A stretch of 64,000 bases of DNA, taken from contig OX465102.1 in NCBI GenBank assembly GCA_949987565.1, forward strand, positions 18,611,493 to 18,675,492, given 5' to 3'. The notes beneath the pieces are model-generated. The model had not been told where the DNA came from. It saw nothing but the letters and a program-made list of their open reading frames with translations, and did not search any database. A program made the position numbers and the translations under genes. Shown piece by piece: positions 1 to 12,700 of the stretch. The DNA comes from Luidia sarsii. Lineage: Eukaryota; Echinodermata; Asteroidea; Paxillosida; Luidiidae. The stretch's first letter is position 1. Each line of letters opens with the position of its first letter.

Positions 1-1717
1 AAATAAATAAATAATGAGGTTGTGGTTTGTTTCCGAATTTTGAAGGTTTGTTGGCTTGATTGGTACAGAGTATTCACAAAGAAACTGACTGAGCCAAAAG
101 CTTGTTTTTAGATGCCTGCGATTATTACGAGTAAAGGCCGCCGCACACGAGAGCTTTCTGCTGAGCAAAAATTCTCTCGAGGTCGTTAGCTCAGCACGTA
201 GCTCACCGTGTGCGCTGAACTTTTGGTGAGATTTCTGCCTCAAGAGGACGTGAGACCAATAACTATCCTGCTTGATTTTCTTTCGCCTCTCGATCGTGGA
301 TGAAAACTCATCGTGTGCGGCGACTAGAGCTACGTGCTGAGCAAAAAAATAACAATGAAAGCGCACGCTCTGTTCAGCTGATGGCTTATAATTTGCTCAG
401 CACGTAGCTCAAGTCGCCGCACACGATGAGTTTTCATCCACGAGAAGCGAAAAAAATCAAATAGGACAGATATTGCAACGAGAGAATAAATATTTGCTCA
501 GCAGATAGCTCTCGTGTGCGGAAAGCCCAAATTCTTTTTCGTAAACGGCCATAGCGTAAAGAGTTTTGCATCAAATTGCAAATAGCGCCCTCTCTGTCGT
601 CATACCAATCTATTACACAACACAAAATTAATCAACACACCAACAAACAAACACGATCATAAAGCTTTGCAAGTTGCAGCATATTCCAAGTTCCAACTGA
701 CTCTTACCATGGAGGATTGCTATATCAGCTAATTAGAGAAATAATATTGTACACAGCAAGACGATTCGGGAACTTGTCTTTTTCCTTCCTCCATGTGTGT
801 ACTGTGCATGAACGACGAACCTGGTACACACGTGTACATGTACCACACCATAAAGCTACTTCTCCATATCATGCGTACACGTACCTGGGAAATTATAGTC
901 ACGTTATGGGAAACGTGACTAGGATTTTTTTGCAACATCACTACATAGACTTGTGCATGTCCTATGATCATAATGACGCCTCAATTTGTTTTTTCATTTT
1001 ACGACAAATCAACATAATTACTGTGTTCTGATTATTGAAACGATGGTTCGTGTATAGGAGGTTTAATTATCTCTATGTGTTGATGTACTGTGAAATGAAG
1101 TCAAGCGATTGTATGGCCGTATTTTTGCATTCATTTATATTATTGTTTGATTTCATTTGCGCAAGCGCTTATATTTACAAAGATCAGTAAAACCATGGTA
1201 AAACACACACACAACTGGGTCTTTTGCCTCCCTGCGTTTGTTTTAAAGTTCTATCCATTAGTCATGATTCTTTTTTTTCTCTCTTCAATTTTTTTTAATG
1301 TACTCTGAATGTGTTAACCATAGAATAATGATTGGCAAAGAAAATGAATACTGATTGTTTTTAATGTACATGTTCGGTAAAAGTACGGTGGCCCTGGGGA
1401 TTACTTTTATGTAAGTGTAGCGTTTTTGAGTTGTACACAGCAGTGGCTGGTACAGTGACGGTGGGTGTGCACCATTCGCATTGTACATTGAACGTAGAAA
1501 TCCCCACGGTGTATTCAACGTGAACTGTTTACGCTGCGACGTAGTACTAGCACAGTAAGCCATAGCGAACCATCAGCTGATCTTGTGTGTAACTGTAATT
1601 GTAAAGCTGTCGACCCGCGAGAGTTTTTTTCCGCCTTTCCTCTCCCATGTGACGACGGGGAGGCTGTCTTTTTACCTCTTTTTCCCCCTTTGTCAAAGTT
1701 TAGTTGAGGAGGCAACC
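1..1717. other. Upstream flank of the PAR bZIP gene
   Basis: No gene is seen. It contains an inverted-repeat element (136-526) and otherwise AT-rich sequence. A promoter for the bZIP gene probably lies near 1400-1700, but I see no clear TATA box or initiator. Confidence 0.5.
136..526. mobile_element. Nested inverted-repeat element (MITE-like)
   Basis: Outer ends are GCCGCACACGAGAGCT near 138 and AGCTCTCGTGTGCGG ending near 521. A second, inner inverted repeat has arms 296-343 and 393-442, which share GATGAAAACTCATCGTGTGC and its complement. The word GCTCAGCACGTAGCTC recurs several times. The element carries no ORF, so it is non-autonomous. I could not define a target-site duplication. Confidence 0.65.
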
Positions 1718-1853
1718 ATGGACCACCTCCTGAAGAACCTCGGCGGGGTGACGCTGAAGTCGTTGCTCGAAAACCCGAGTTTGTTGCAGCAGCCGACGCA
1801 AGGCGACAATGCTGAAGACTCGAGCAAAGGCGACAGCGCCTCAAGCAAAGAAG
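1718..1853 (+). CDS. TEF/HLF: PAR bZIP gene, coding exon 1
   Basis: Encodes [10 protein letters not shown] and a short acidic/serine tail. The SLLENP motif matches the LLENP found near the N-terminus of vertebrate HLF/TEF. It ends in phase 1 at a GAAG/gtgctt donor, followed by a 4.7-kb intron. Confidence 0.88.
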
Positions 1854-4800
1854 GTGCTTCAGAGTTTTTCCTTTTTATTTCACACTGTCTAATTACCTTG
1901 ACTGATATCCCGACCGTTTTTAGTCGTTACCATCATTGTTCCTTTTGTGTTTTACCGGGTTAGTGGGTTGTAATACGTGGCTTAAGCCTAGAAAACGTCA
2001 TTGACAATGACGCTGACACAATTGATAGTGACAATTACGGTCCATATTGTAAAATATACACATGTATTGCAGTTTACAATACGTGTACAGTACACGTATG
2101 TAAAATGAATTAGCATGGATTGGAAGGTCGCCCGTTTTGTAATTTTCCATGACCATTTCTAAAAAAAAAAAAATCGTTGTGAATTTCCTTGATAACTTTT
2201 AAAGTTTTGCTTAGTTTTACTTAGGTCGGTAAGATACATTTTCATGTACACAATACATTACTCATTAGGCCTACATACATACTAGTAGTAGTAGTAGTAC
2301 TACTACAGAAAATGCATTATCATTATATTTTCTAGATCACGCATGGGATTGGGAAGGAACTACCTACCTGATCTAACCTTACCATGTAACCTGTAATACT
2401 AGTTTTATACTTGTCTGTAGCCACTACTCACTAGCTGTACCAATATTCAATGAATTTATTGTGAACTTACGACCAGTTTGTCAGTCACTCACCATGGACA
2501 AAAGTGGACATGGTCCACTCCATGTCTTAGATTTTATTTGATTCTTCCATTTTGGGGGGGTGCAGAAAGAGGCAACAATTGTCCAATAACTTTCCAAAGA
2601 CAAGGAGCGAGATGCACCCAGGGGAATAAGACTAAGACTGTAGTAAGAGATATTTCATTCAAGCATCGGTTTCGCAGGTCAGCACCATTCAACAACTTCT
2701 TAAGAGGAATTGGTCGGGCTGACTGTAACCAGTCTGGTGCTGTATTTGTTACAGTGTCAGATTGCAGAAATTAAGTGCTGACACAAGGAACTACGTGTAT
2801 ACATGGCTACAAGATAATTATGTCCTTGTGCATACAGACCATAATTATTCAATTCTTCCTGTTGTCATTATCATTATTGTCTGTATAATAATTACTATAT
2901 TATTAACAACCTTGAATCCCCCTCTTCCCTTCTGGAAATCTAAAACAAAGCGAAAAGATGAAAACGTCCATCTAGGTAGGACTGGTCACTGCTGAAAATC
3001 CATTTGTCCATGCTCCACGCCCTCCACTTCCTGCCCTTCTAAAAATACACCGAGCTTAGGCGTCTCTATTCCTGGCTAACTGAGGGGGTTTTGTTTTGGT
3101 GATGGACGGGGGCGGGGAGGAGTGCATGAATATTTAGTGTTGAATTTGGATTCTTGTTGGCTCGCAATGTCAGAGCAATCACGTGCAAATGAGCTACTGA
3201 GCACCAAACCCTTTGCTCGTGCTGAACCCTGTTTGCCAGAGATTTGTGCACTCTGGACAGAGCATTTGCACTGAGCATTCCGTTGTGCAACGTGCAATGG
3301 ACAGTAACGCGTACACTCGCTCACACGGTATGTGGAACCATACGCGGCGCACAATGACCATGACGACTGTTAACAACAAACGCTATGTGGTTCAGAAACA
3401 AAGTAAGTACGGATAGTGGGATACATGCATTGCTGTAGACCATGCCCTGCAACGCTCATTCCGTTACACAGACTGGTTAAAGTAAGATTTTGCATTCTGT
3501 GAAGTGGTTATTTACACTACAGGTAGTCGCAATAATTTGTTTTAGACTCAAAGCCAAAGTTGCCCTTTTTTCATAATTCTTCTTCAAAGGAAAAATGTCT
3601 TTGAGAAGGGTCCTGCTAGGATAAAAACATCAGTCCCTCTACTTTATTCTCAGTGAGAAGTTCGCAACATTTGTTATAGATTACTGAACTGCAAAGGAGT
3701 AGACTAAACTACCGTTGAGGAGCTGAAAGAGCCAATAGGCTAGCCTTTAAAATTTGAATTAAAGCAGCATCGTGAATATCTTTTGTTTAAAATTATGCTC
3801 CAAAGTTGGTGTGGATGGATATGATTAAGCCCTCCCCTCTTCCAATTACATGGCATTTCAAAATTTGGCCAATTTCTTTTGTGTACAATCATATGGAGGC
3901 ATGTGCAGATCTGTGTCCACCGTAGTTTTTGACACAAACCACACTAGGCTACAGTACCAAACATCTGACACAAGACTACCAAATGACAACTTCTGGAATA
4001 CATGTACATGTTTAGTCATCCTGGGAATGAATTTGGGTCACGCCACCACTACTGCACTAGGCAGCGCGCGATCCAAATCGATCTGAATGAACGTAGAATC
4101 CATGCGCTGAAAGGATTATGTATACTTTTGATTAAATGTTTTTCATAATTGTTTCCTGATAAAATGTTTAGGGTTTCAGCCTAAAAATAGGGTCGGTCGG
4201 ATACCGAAAGCAGGATTGGGTTTTTTGTTTGCCTAAATCATGCAGAGCCACAATATGTATTCCCTGATACACATACTGTACACGTGTACATGTACATGTA
4301 CATGTACCTGTAGAAATGTCAATTTGATTGATTGTTCTCGCCAAAAGTCTGGGTATTGCAGAATCAAATCTCTGTCCATGTGGTGAAATCTATCCAGACC
4401 CATGATCATCATGTCGTTATCAATGACCGTGACTGGTACAGGTCGACCCTGTCAACTCACTGAATACTCAATAACCCTGATCCAGTGATTTACTTGTACA
4501 CCCATGTACCTCACTAAGTGCCAGTTCTGGAAACTGTTCTGTGATTTTGTTCTTGACGTTCAAATTTGTGATAGTGGAGAGTTACAATGAAAATTATGGC
4601 CTAGGCTACCCTCAGTATCCTGTAAAGCCGTATTTCCACTGGACTAAATTTAACCAAGACAATTGTTGAATTTCCAATGGTCAAATTTGACCATCGTTCC
4701 CATATTTGGACTTTTGAGTTGGTCAATTTAACTGAGAGTCTGAGACGATGTTTAAAGTAACCGAGCTGGCAAAATGTAGGCGCTGTGCTTGAGTTATAAA

Positions 4801-7800
4801 AATTACGTTGGTAGTGCACAAGATTAGGTCAACGGACACTGTAGCGCCCGAAACGAAGTGCTCATACGTTTTGCACAGTGCATGTACCGGTACATATTAC
4901 ATCATAAGCCGGATGTGTTTTTTTATTGAGTCGTGTTTTAACGAGTGGTACGTTTCCACTGGACTAATCGGCTCGGTTAAACTTACCTGGTCACTTTTAC
5001 TGGGCAGAGGTTGGCCAGTAAAAGTAACCATTTGGCTCGCTTCTATTCACTAAAAGGAAATTTAACTGGGCCGTTTCCACTGGACTTAAAATGGGAAAAG
5101 TAACTATCATCTCAGTTACCTTGACCAAAATTAGTCCAGTGGAAACGCGGCTTTAGACTAAAATTTAAAACCATTTTGAAGTTCTTGGCTTCTTCAACGG
5201 TTCAAGGCCTCCTGGATATATACTCTGGTGGCCCTGTCTGGCCATCCAAGAAGATAAAAAGTCCAAAAGCGTTTATGAGTTCTGACCAACCCTAAGTTAA
5301 TTAACTGAAGCTGTGATGATCATGATACTTTGGCCAGTTTGTTTCAGCTGATCTAATATAATGTCTGTAAAAGGGTAAATTAAGTGTGCTCCTATACTCA
5401 GTAGTCAGCAGTGCTTTCCGTAATCGTACACAGACAAGTAGTTCCAAAGCTAGCCTGTTGTACAGTGTTACAAATCAATGTCAATTTGACAGCTTGTAAG
5501 CAACATCCTATTATTTTCCTATTAACCCTAACCCCCTAGGCTCTTTCACTAGGAAGCATACCTAACCCAGCAAAATCCAACGTTTGGGCAGAAATTAGGA
5601 ACCCATTGGTACCCAACCTCACAGAATCCAACAGTTTGCACGTGTTGGATTTTGTTAGGAACTTAGGATGGGTACAGATGTGTATTATGCATTGTTGCAT
5701 GACTACAGGGGGTTTGTCCCCAACCCAACAAAATGCCACAATGTGTCTGCTATGGCATGTTCTGGTCAGTTGTTGGAGTGTGTAGCAGTGAACTACACTG
5801 CTTTCATCAAGTTCGTTTGTGAGATTAGTTTACTAGTTTATCCAAGAGCTCTTGGTAATTTTTGTGGTCAGGTGTTGGAGTGTACATGTATGGCAGTATA
5901 CTAACACTGCTTTCGTGGGCGAGTTTACCCACAAGCTCTTGGTCATTTTCTGGTCAGGTGTTGGAGTGTGTGGGAGTGGTACCTAATCCAACAAACTCCA
6001 ACAGTGTCTCCCTGGGCCATTGGTACCTAATCCAACAAACTCAAACAAAATTCAGCAGCAGTATGCTATCCTTGGGGTACCTGATCCAACAAATTCCAAC
6101 AAAACCTGGTGTTGGATTTTGTGAGGTTTGGGAACGTAAGGGTTAAGAAAAAGCAAGGTTGTGCTGTGTAACTACATATACACTACATGTGAATATTCCA
6201 GATTATGAATTGTACATGTATTCCAAATATTTTATTTCAGATTTCAGAGTACGTCTTAAGAAATTTGACTGCTTACCATGCTCACAGCTAATAGTATTCT
6301 GCATTTAATGTCATATCACACAAGATGATACACTTTGTGAAGTTATTACAAAAACTGTTGCAAAAACTGTTGACTAAAATGACCTGCAATACATAAATCT
6401 CAAAGTTAGAGAGCCTGACATTTCGATTCTTTGCCTTTGAGAAAGGTCCTGCTAGGATCAAAACCGAACGTCAGGCCCTCTAACTTTTGAGATCTTTGTT
6501 GTTTATACTAGATTTAAGTTATATCTTACACGTCTTCTCTCTCTTACTCTCCCTCTCTCTGTCTCGATCTCTCTTTCTCTGGACAGATGTGGACCTGGAG
6601 AAGAAGCTGAAGGATATGGAAGGGGACTTCTTCTCCGTAGCTGACTTTGGGCCCGCCTTCCTGGGCCCCAACCTATGGGACAAAACCTATGGCGATGACG
6701 ACTTCAAGCTGGAGTACATGGAACTGGACGAGTTCCTGTCGGAGAACGGCCTGCCCATCAACTCCGCCGAGCAGCTCAGCACCAAAGATCTCGGGGCCAG
6801 CCCCGAGGCCTGTGCCTCCCCACAGCCTGTCGTCCGAGAGGATGTTTACACCCCGGAGAATCGGGCAGTAGGTGAGTAAAGGGTGATAGCACTGAAAGTA
6901 AAAGCTGCAAATGAACTTACGAGATCTCGGGAAAATGGAGAGGGCCTTGCCTCAATGTCATCAACGTCTGATGGTCTGAGACTGATCTCAAAATGCCTAC
7001 CGGGGTATCTATTATGTTGGGCAATGCAGTATGTCCATAGTACCTTGTGGTGTGAGATCAGACACCGCACGTGGCCTTGCAATTAGGATTAATGCGCATT
7101 TTGGGATAAGTCTTGGTCTCTCTTGAAATCCTCCCCCGGGATTTCAAACCTCCTAACAGGACCTTTGCCAAAAACTAAATGGTAAAGTTCGAGAGCTGCT
7201 TAAACACCCCAATTTTTTTACAAAGCATGAAAAGTCATACTTGTTAACATCAGGCTGCCATATTTTTTTTATATAAGCACCAGATGATAATTGGAATACA
7301 AGTCGAGTGCAAAAAGCATTGTGTGTACTGTGTAATAATGGGTGATTTAAAACAAAAATTGGAACACGTAGATCAAATTCTAATAGTTTCTGCAATTCCC
7401 GGTTAGAACCAGTTCCTCCAAAATCAAAGAAAAATTCACGATCTGATAAAAAAAAGAAGCCCATAATGCACCGTCACAAGCTTGGAATGACGATGTCTAC
7501 CAAATCCTTTATGAAGGGTTTTCGCTTGCTTGGTTGGTAGAAATGAATGCTACAAGCAAATGGTCTGCAAATTGTTTGACAGCGGATGTATGAAGCCGTC
7601 ACAACCAAGAACCAGTCTGTCTGCTAGACGACTGAGATTTTCCCTGGGTAATCTCTTTCAGAGTTACACTTTGCAATAAAGTGCACAAATTTCCACAGCA
7701 CTGACACCAAACAGAAATAGGTGAACCAGTTCTTGGTAACCTGCCAAAATGCAACACTAACAACTGTGGGCATAGAATAAAATGTGCCATGCTTTTTCCT

Positions 7801-8828
7801 GCTTTGCCCCATTAAAGTGTGACCTGGCTGTCTCTTTTTTTTCTTTCCAGCATCCCCTGTGAGTCCTACTGCATCTGAAGGCCCATCTGATTCCCTTGAT
7901 GTGGATGTGAACTTTGACCTGTGTCCCACTGATATCGCCTTGGCATCCATCCCGGGCCAAGACATCTATGACCCTCGCACAAGGAGCTTCTCCGAGGAGG
8001 AGTTGAAGCCCCAACCGATGATCAAGAAGTCTCGCAAAGTAAGTAGTGAAAGAAGGACAGGCAATTGTGGAAATACAGTGGAACGTCACTATAACGAACA
8101 CCGATATACTGCACATTTGGCTGTGACGAACATGCCCTTTGACCCCCGATTTTTGTGTACCAAATAAGTGGCCACAACTGCTATAATGAACGATCCCAGG
8201 ATGTTCGATATAGCAACATTCCACTGTAAATTCGTATATGTCAAAGGAGGTTAATAGGGCATATCCTTGGACATAATGGACTTTTTAATGAAATCATTGA
8301 GGGATGACCGGAAGGGAAAAGGCCAAGAGAAAGTAATCAAATAAAAAGGATGAAAGAAAGAGCTCGAGATGGACAAGAATGAGGTGATCTTGCCAGATAT
8401 AAAGCCTGCTTTAATTAGCAGAGAAGTGTACTCTTCCAATCGGACAGCAGTTCTTCTGGGACTCAACATTAGTCCTCTCACTTTTCAAGATGTGCCTGTT
8501 TCACGTCTAGTATCCACTCTGGCCATTTAGCAGTTTGTCACTCTTGTGTACGTATAACTTAATTTATTGTTGTTATTGGGGTGGTTCTGTTTAGATATAT
8601 GTTGCTCCTGAGGCCAAGGATGACAAATACTGGGACCGGAGACGGAAGAACAACGTGGCCGCCAAGCGCTCGCGGGATGCTCGTCGCATCAAGGAGAACC
8701 AGATCAGCATGAGAGCAGCATTCCTGGAGAAGGAGAACAACGCCCTGCGGAGCGAGCTCTTGGCTATCAAGAAAGAAAACTGCAGCCTGAAGTCCATCGT
8801 CAAGAATTACGAACAAAAGTACAAATGA
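1718..8828 (+). CDS. TEF/HLF: PAR bZIP transcription factor (TEF/HLF/DBP family), 4 exons
   Basis: Coding exons are 1718-1853, 6587-6871, 7851-8038 and 8595-8828; all junctions are GT-AG and the joined frame is open, giving 280 aa (vertebrate TEF and HLF are about 300). The N-terminal part carries the family segment [10 protein letters not shown] followed by [14 protein letters not shown]. The PAR region is [17 protein letters not shown], interrupted by the last intron right after the lysine. The basic region [17 protein letters not shown] (about residues 218-234) leads into a leucine zipper that runs almost to the C-terminus. Family members bind D-box elements such as TTACGTAA as dimers in the nucleus and act in circadian output, detoxification and development. 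The start ATG has context aaccATGG. Family members often use alternative first exons, so other promoters may lie outside the window. Identification is very secure at family level; TEF versus HLF versus DBP cannot be resolved, as expected for an invertebrate pre-duplication gene. Confidence 0.95.
3598..3680. repeat. Family-A repeat, single arm
   Basis: Contains CTTTGAGAAGGGTCCTGCTA and the tail CAGTGAGAAGTTCGCAACA, a diverged copy of one arm of the family-A palindrome. Confidence 0.7.
4276..4312. repeat. TGTACA microsatellite
   Basis: Alternating GTGTACATGTACATG units, self-complementary. Confidence 0.8.
4622..5155. mobile_element. TIR element with TTTCCACTGGACTAA ends
   Basis: The left end TAAAGCCGTATTTCCACTGG matches the complement of the right end (CCAGTGGAAACGCGGCTTTA). 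The word TTTCCACTGGACT recurs internally near 4951 and 5071, suggesting nested or tandem partial copies. There is no transposase ORF, so it is a MITE-type element. No clear target duplication is visible. Confidence 0.75.
5524..6147. repeat. Repeat block built on an ATCCAACAAACTCCAACA unit
   Basis: Several diverged direct copies of ACCTAATCCAACAAACTCC and of GTGTTGGAGTGTGT occur on both strands. The ends TTAACCCTAACC and AAGGGTTAA are roughly inverted, so this may be a non-autonomous transposon with internal subrepeats. Confidence 0.55.
6350..6493. mobile_element. Family-A palindromic repeat
   Basis: Reads from AAACTGTTGACTAAAATGAC through TCTCAAAGTTAGAGAGCCTG, a CCTTTGAGAAAGGTCCTGCT core and back to the complementary AGGCCCTCTAACTTTTGAGA. 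It ends 93 bp before exon 2 of the bZIP gene. Confidence 0.8.
6587..6871 (+). CDS. TEF/HLF: PAR bZIP gene, coding exon 2 (transactivation region)
   Basis: Acceptor ggacag/AT follows a long CT-rich tract. It encodes an acidic region with the conserved [11 protein letters not shown] and [13 protein letters not shown] segments typical of the PAR bZIP N-terminal activation region, and ends in phase 1 at gtag/gtgagt. Confidence 0.93.
6872..7850 (+). other. Intron 2 of the PAR bZIP gene
   Basis: A 979-bp intron with no coding signal on the gene strand. A weak family-A trace (CTAACAGGACCTTTG near 7153) is the only repeat noted. A minus-strand ORF at 7153-7464 has no recognisable domain. Confidence 0.6.
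7851..8038 (+). CDS. TEF/HLF: PAR bZIP gene, coding exon 3 (PAR domain)
   Basis: Acceptor tttccag/CA. The exon holds [18 protein letters not shown] and the proline- and acid-rich PAR domain up to MIKKSRK. It ends in phase 0 at AAA/gtaagt, the intron position just before the basic extension. Confidence 0.95.
8076..8226. mobile_element. Pogo/Tigger-like MITE in intron 3
   Basis: The ends CAGTGGAACGTCACTATAAC and the complement-type TATAGCAACATTCCACTG are flanked by TA on both sides (8074-8075 and 8227-8228). The words TATAACGAACACCGATA and ATAATGAACGATCC resemble the termini of Tigger/pogo elements of the Tc1-mariner superfamily. It has no ORF and lies 37 bp after the donor of exon 3. Confidence 0.75.
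8595..8828 (+). CDS. TEF/HLF: PAR bZIP gene, coding exon 4 (basic region, leucine zipper, stop)
   Basis: Acceptor tttag/ATA. It reads [20 protein letters not shown], then the basic region with the NNVAAKRSR signature, then a zipper with leucines at roughly heptad spacing ([20 protein letters not shown]). TGA is at 8826-8828. The 3' UTR runs into intergenic DNA and I could not place a poly(A) signal confidently. Confidence 0.97.
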   Translation: MYVAPEAKDDKYWDRRRKNNVAAKRSRDARRIKENQISMRAAFLEKENNALRSELLAIKKENCSLKSIVKNYEQKYK

Positions 8829-9676
8829 GTTCCTACTACCCCCCTCCCTCCCCAACCACAGACAAGATCTCTGCCGTCCTACCTTACTTATTTCCTGTCC
8901 CTCACTGGTAGTCCACACATTGGTAGGGTAACACAGGCCAGAACCCTTTGTACCACTCTGAGACATCCAACCCAAGTCATCGTCTAACATGCATATACAT
9001 GTATGGCACTTAATTATTAGCAAGTATGCAAGATTTTCACAGCAGTAACAGCTAAACAATTCCTTTATCAGGTAGAGTGGATGAAACAACCTTGACTGCT
9101 TTTCTTAAAGCATTCACTGCTACGAGATTTGGAAACTCGTGCATGTTCTTTCATATTTCCTGCCATGAAGCACTCTTTAAGTTGATAAACACTGTTTTTG
9201 ATAAACATTAATGTGATTCGTGGTATACATGCCAGAATCTTACCCCATAAGATGATGAGCGATGTCATAGTTGGGTGCCTCTCAGGAAACTGCACCACAT
9301 TATTTTGATTTCCAATCTCGGCCTCGGTGTAAATAGTGCTGCTCAGTACAGATTGAATTTGGAAGCACTTTCTCGAGAGTAAGATAACAAGAGAAGCATA
9401 TACGGTAATAGCCCCAACCAACCACCTCTCAAACAAAACCACTTTGCAAGGTCTTGGTTCAGTTCGCTGTACATTTTCATTGTTTCCTTAATTTCTTAAG
9501 CATTAATCCATTCAATGAATATTTTGCTGTAGTTTTGACTACTGAACGTTGACTGCTTGGTATTGCTAACACCTGACCACTGCTTCGCGTAAAGGCTTGT
9601 TACTTGGAAAAATACTTAACTAGAGAATACCATGCCAGAAAAGACTAGCTGACCATTGAGGGAGGTCACCGTCTAA

Positions 9677-9770
9677 GGGCTGGATAGCTCGGATGGTTAG
9701 AGCACTGGTATGTCTCGGGTTCAAATCCCAGCCCAGTCATAGTTTGTTTGCCAATTTTTCAATTAGAAAA
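9677..9770 (+). repeat. tRNA-derived SINE copy
   Basis: The tRNA-like head has D-arm TAGCTCGGATGGTTAGAGCA and T-arm GGGTTCAAATCCC, but the anticodon stem is shortened. It is followed by the SINE tail TTTGCCAATTTTTCAATT. It is not a functional tRNA. Confidence 0.75.
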
Positions 9771-12700
9771 TACTTACCTACACAATGATGGGATCAAATA
9801 GATTGAAATCCTGAAATTCCAGAACTGTACCTTTCAGTTGTCCCCAGAAATATATGGGTATTTTTTAACCTATCATCAAGGTCTTGTTAATCATCACTCC
9901 CTCTGTTGAATCGTGTTGTCAGTCACTGACATCTCCAGTCTACAATATTTCATGGGCAAAAAGTTCCCACAAAAAGTATACTAAAAAGTAAGACTGGAAT
10001 CCCCAAGCAACACAATTTGCAATTTCCATTGCTTTCAGAACTGTTCATGTGTTGCTTCAATCATGTCCGTAAAAAGTCTGCAATTTTGTCCCAAGCCTCT
10101 CCAAAGAAAATCCGGCATTTTATCAAAATAGAAATGTTTCATCCTTTCAGAGGATTGTCGAATCCACAGACAGGAAGGACGGGTCTAGCAGTATATTATT
10201 TTTAGGACTGTAAGTTAGGACTGTAATGTATCAAAATCAGACGTAAGATTCATTGTGGCTGTGCATGTTTTGCGTGGAAATGCACCGTTTTTAGAATCTT
10301 GTTTTTTACGGTAGAATATTACCTTATGTGATCATGAAGTCCAACGCACAAATTGAAGGACTGCAGGGTGAGCGCTGTCTACTAGACTAAAATATATTTG
10401 TCATTGTTTGATTTTGTTGTATTTTTTTTTTCATTCTTTACCAGGGCATCCTGGGTTTAAATTAGAAGAGATATTTTTGGAGAAGGACTTTTACTTTATA
10501 TAATTATCATTGAGGTATACATTCGGGAATAGGGAGTAATTGTATTTCATATAAAATGTTATAGGACTTCCTCTTACCGCATTACTGTACATGTATTATG
10601 TTTTTAATGTTTAGATCTTCATCCCATCAAGCTGGTTTTATTCGGAGACAATTATTACATTTTTAGAATTTCCAAGGAATTTGCCAGTCCGTTTTCCCCT
10701 TAGTTTGTTTGAAGACTAACAATTCTTCAACAATTCAGTGTAGCGGAGTAGACAAAAGAACCTATTGTGTGAATATGATATTACATTAATATGCTTGTAA
10801 TTCCCTCTGTAATCGGCACTATCACACTGGGAGCTGCACTTCATTGATTTGATCAAGACCAATCGGGAATTGTGCTGTAAAATGTAGCCATCAAGATGTT
10901 GGTTGTTATTGTGTTATTGTTGAAAATAATAATTTGGTTGACTCCGTTGATGCATGTTTACACAACGCACAAATTACAACTGCACTGCCCCCCCCCCCGA
11001 AAATCAAATTCTAATTAAAAAAACGGAAGCAACAAGATTACAAGAACAAAGATTAAAACAAACCGCAATCCAAAATGAAAGAAAGTTAATGAGTGACAGG
11101 AGTCGGTATTCGAGCTAGATATAAAGCTGTGATGGGCAGTGGAAAAGTATATAGTGCCTTTTTCATGACACATTTTTCAGGAACAATTCTTAACTATTCC
11201 TCATGGTCTATGGGTCATAATGAGAATGCTTAAGGTCTCCACTGTGTGTATACACACCGTACTTATAGCCGAGGGTGCTGGTCGGTACTGTGCACATAAT
11301 TGTATAACATTTAAATGAATAATTAAGTTCTGTATAGATCTCAACAGTTAGATAGCCTAGCATGGCCTTTCTAAAAAGTAAAGTTCTGTGTAGGTTAGAT
11401 TTATGACTGTGCGGAACCTTTCGGTAGAATCCCTGACATTTGCCGTACGATGCCACATGGTCATTGAAAAGGAAAAGTTTTCCTGGATGGGACGAGTCCA
11501 AGACCTCGCCATGCTCTTCTGGCTATTTGGGCTTACTGTTTGAAACCGCATGGCGTTGTGGTTGCTGAACACTCTGTTGTGGGCTTTGTCAGTTTGTTTC
11601 AATATATAAAAAAATAACCGTACATTATATCGCACGTGGCATTATTTTATCCGTCTGAAGTTAAACGTGCTTGGTGTTTGTATAGCATCTTTTAAGTGTC
11701 ATGATTTCCTACGGTTCTTTATCGAAGACAATAAGGGTTGACGTAGTGAAGAGAAAGATTGTACCTTATTTTTCCATTCCACTGATTTCAATTGCAACAA
11801 GGAACGTCTTCAATCTGATAGTAGTAAGTACGTTTCGAAACTCATAAACGCATAATACCGTGAATGTTAATGCGTGTGAAACTGGGGACAAAGGTCTACT
11901 TGGTGGTTTTATTCCACTGATAACTTACACTACCTCCATGCTTACACTGGATGTGAATATCGATAACTGACATGTATGTTCAGTGATATATTTTGACTTG
12001 TTGCAATGGCCTGAAGACGAATGTCCATTAAACAGATAAACCCGTTCTCGTGCACGCCACAAGTCCAATACATGTGTACACGTACCTATGCAGCAGGCGA
12101 TTCAACCCAATTTCGTAGTATACACCAGTTTTTAAATTTAAACAGTGTACATATTAAGTGATCATTTATTGCATGCGTGATTCAGATACATTACGCCAAT
12201 AGCAATCTGCAGTGTTCCTTCGAATTCAATAGTTCACCTTAACACGTAAGTCTGTTTCAAGGAAAACTATTAAAGATGTAAATGGTGTGAACCTGTAAAC
12301 CATGCTTGTTTTCTTATTATGTACCTGTCTACCTATGAGTCTGTCTCTCATCTCTTCCTCCCCCTTCCATCTATATCATTATCTCTTTATCCCTCCCTTA
12401 GCTCTTACTTCTCTGTCTTCTCTCTCCCCCTAGCCCTCTCCACCTGTCTCACTCTCCCTCATCGCACCCCCATCTCTACGAGAACGCATCATGGGTAGTC
12501 TGGTTCCCATGCAAATTGTTAACAGAATCATTCTGTAGCCTTGTCTCCCGCCCGCCTACCTCCTTTCAGCCCTTGGATTAACTTTAAGTGCACTATGCAA
12601 AAGGATCATCTCTGTTCTTGGTTAATATTCACAATCATTTTCTTCAAGAACAATCTACAGTGGACTGGCCGGAGCGCAATATTGAAACAAAAATTAATAT

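Larger units (their letters stand above)
1854..6586 (+). other. Intron 1 of the PAR bZIP gene
   Basis: A 4.7-kb intron with no coding signal. It holds a family-A repeat fragment (3598-3680), a TGTACA microsatellite (4276-4312), a TIR element (4622-5155), a repeat block (5524-6147), a family-A palindrome (6350-6493) and a CT-rich tract before the acceptor. Confidence 0.7.

Noticed and set aside
7153..7464. Minus-strand 103-codon ORF in bZIP intron 2
   Set aside because: No domain or partner exon is recognisable; most likely chance or an unrecognised old repeat.
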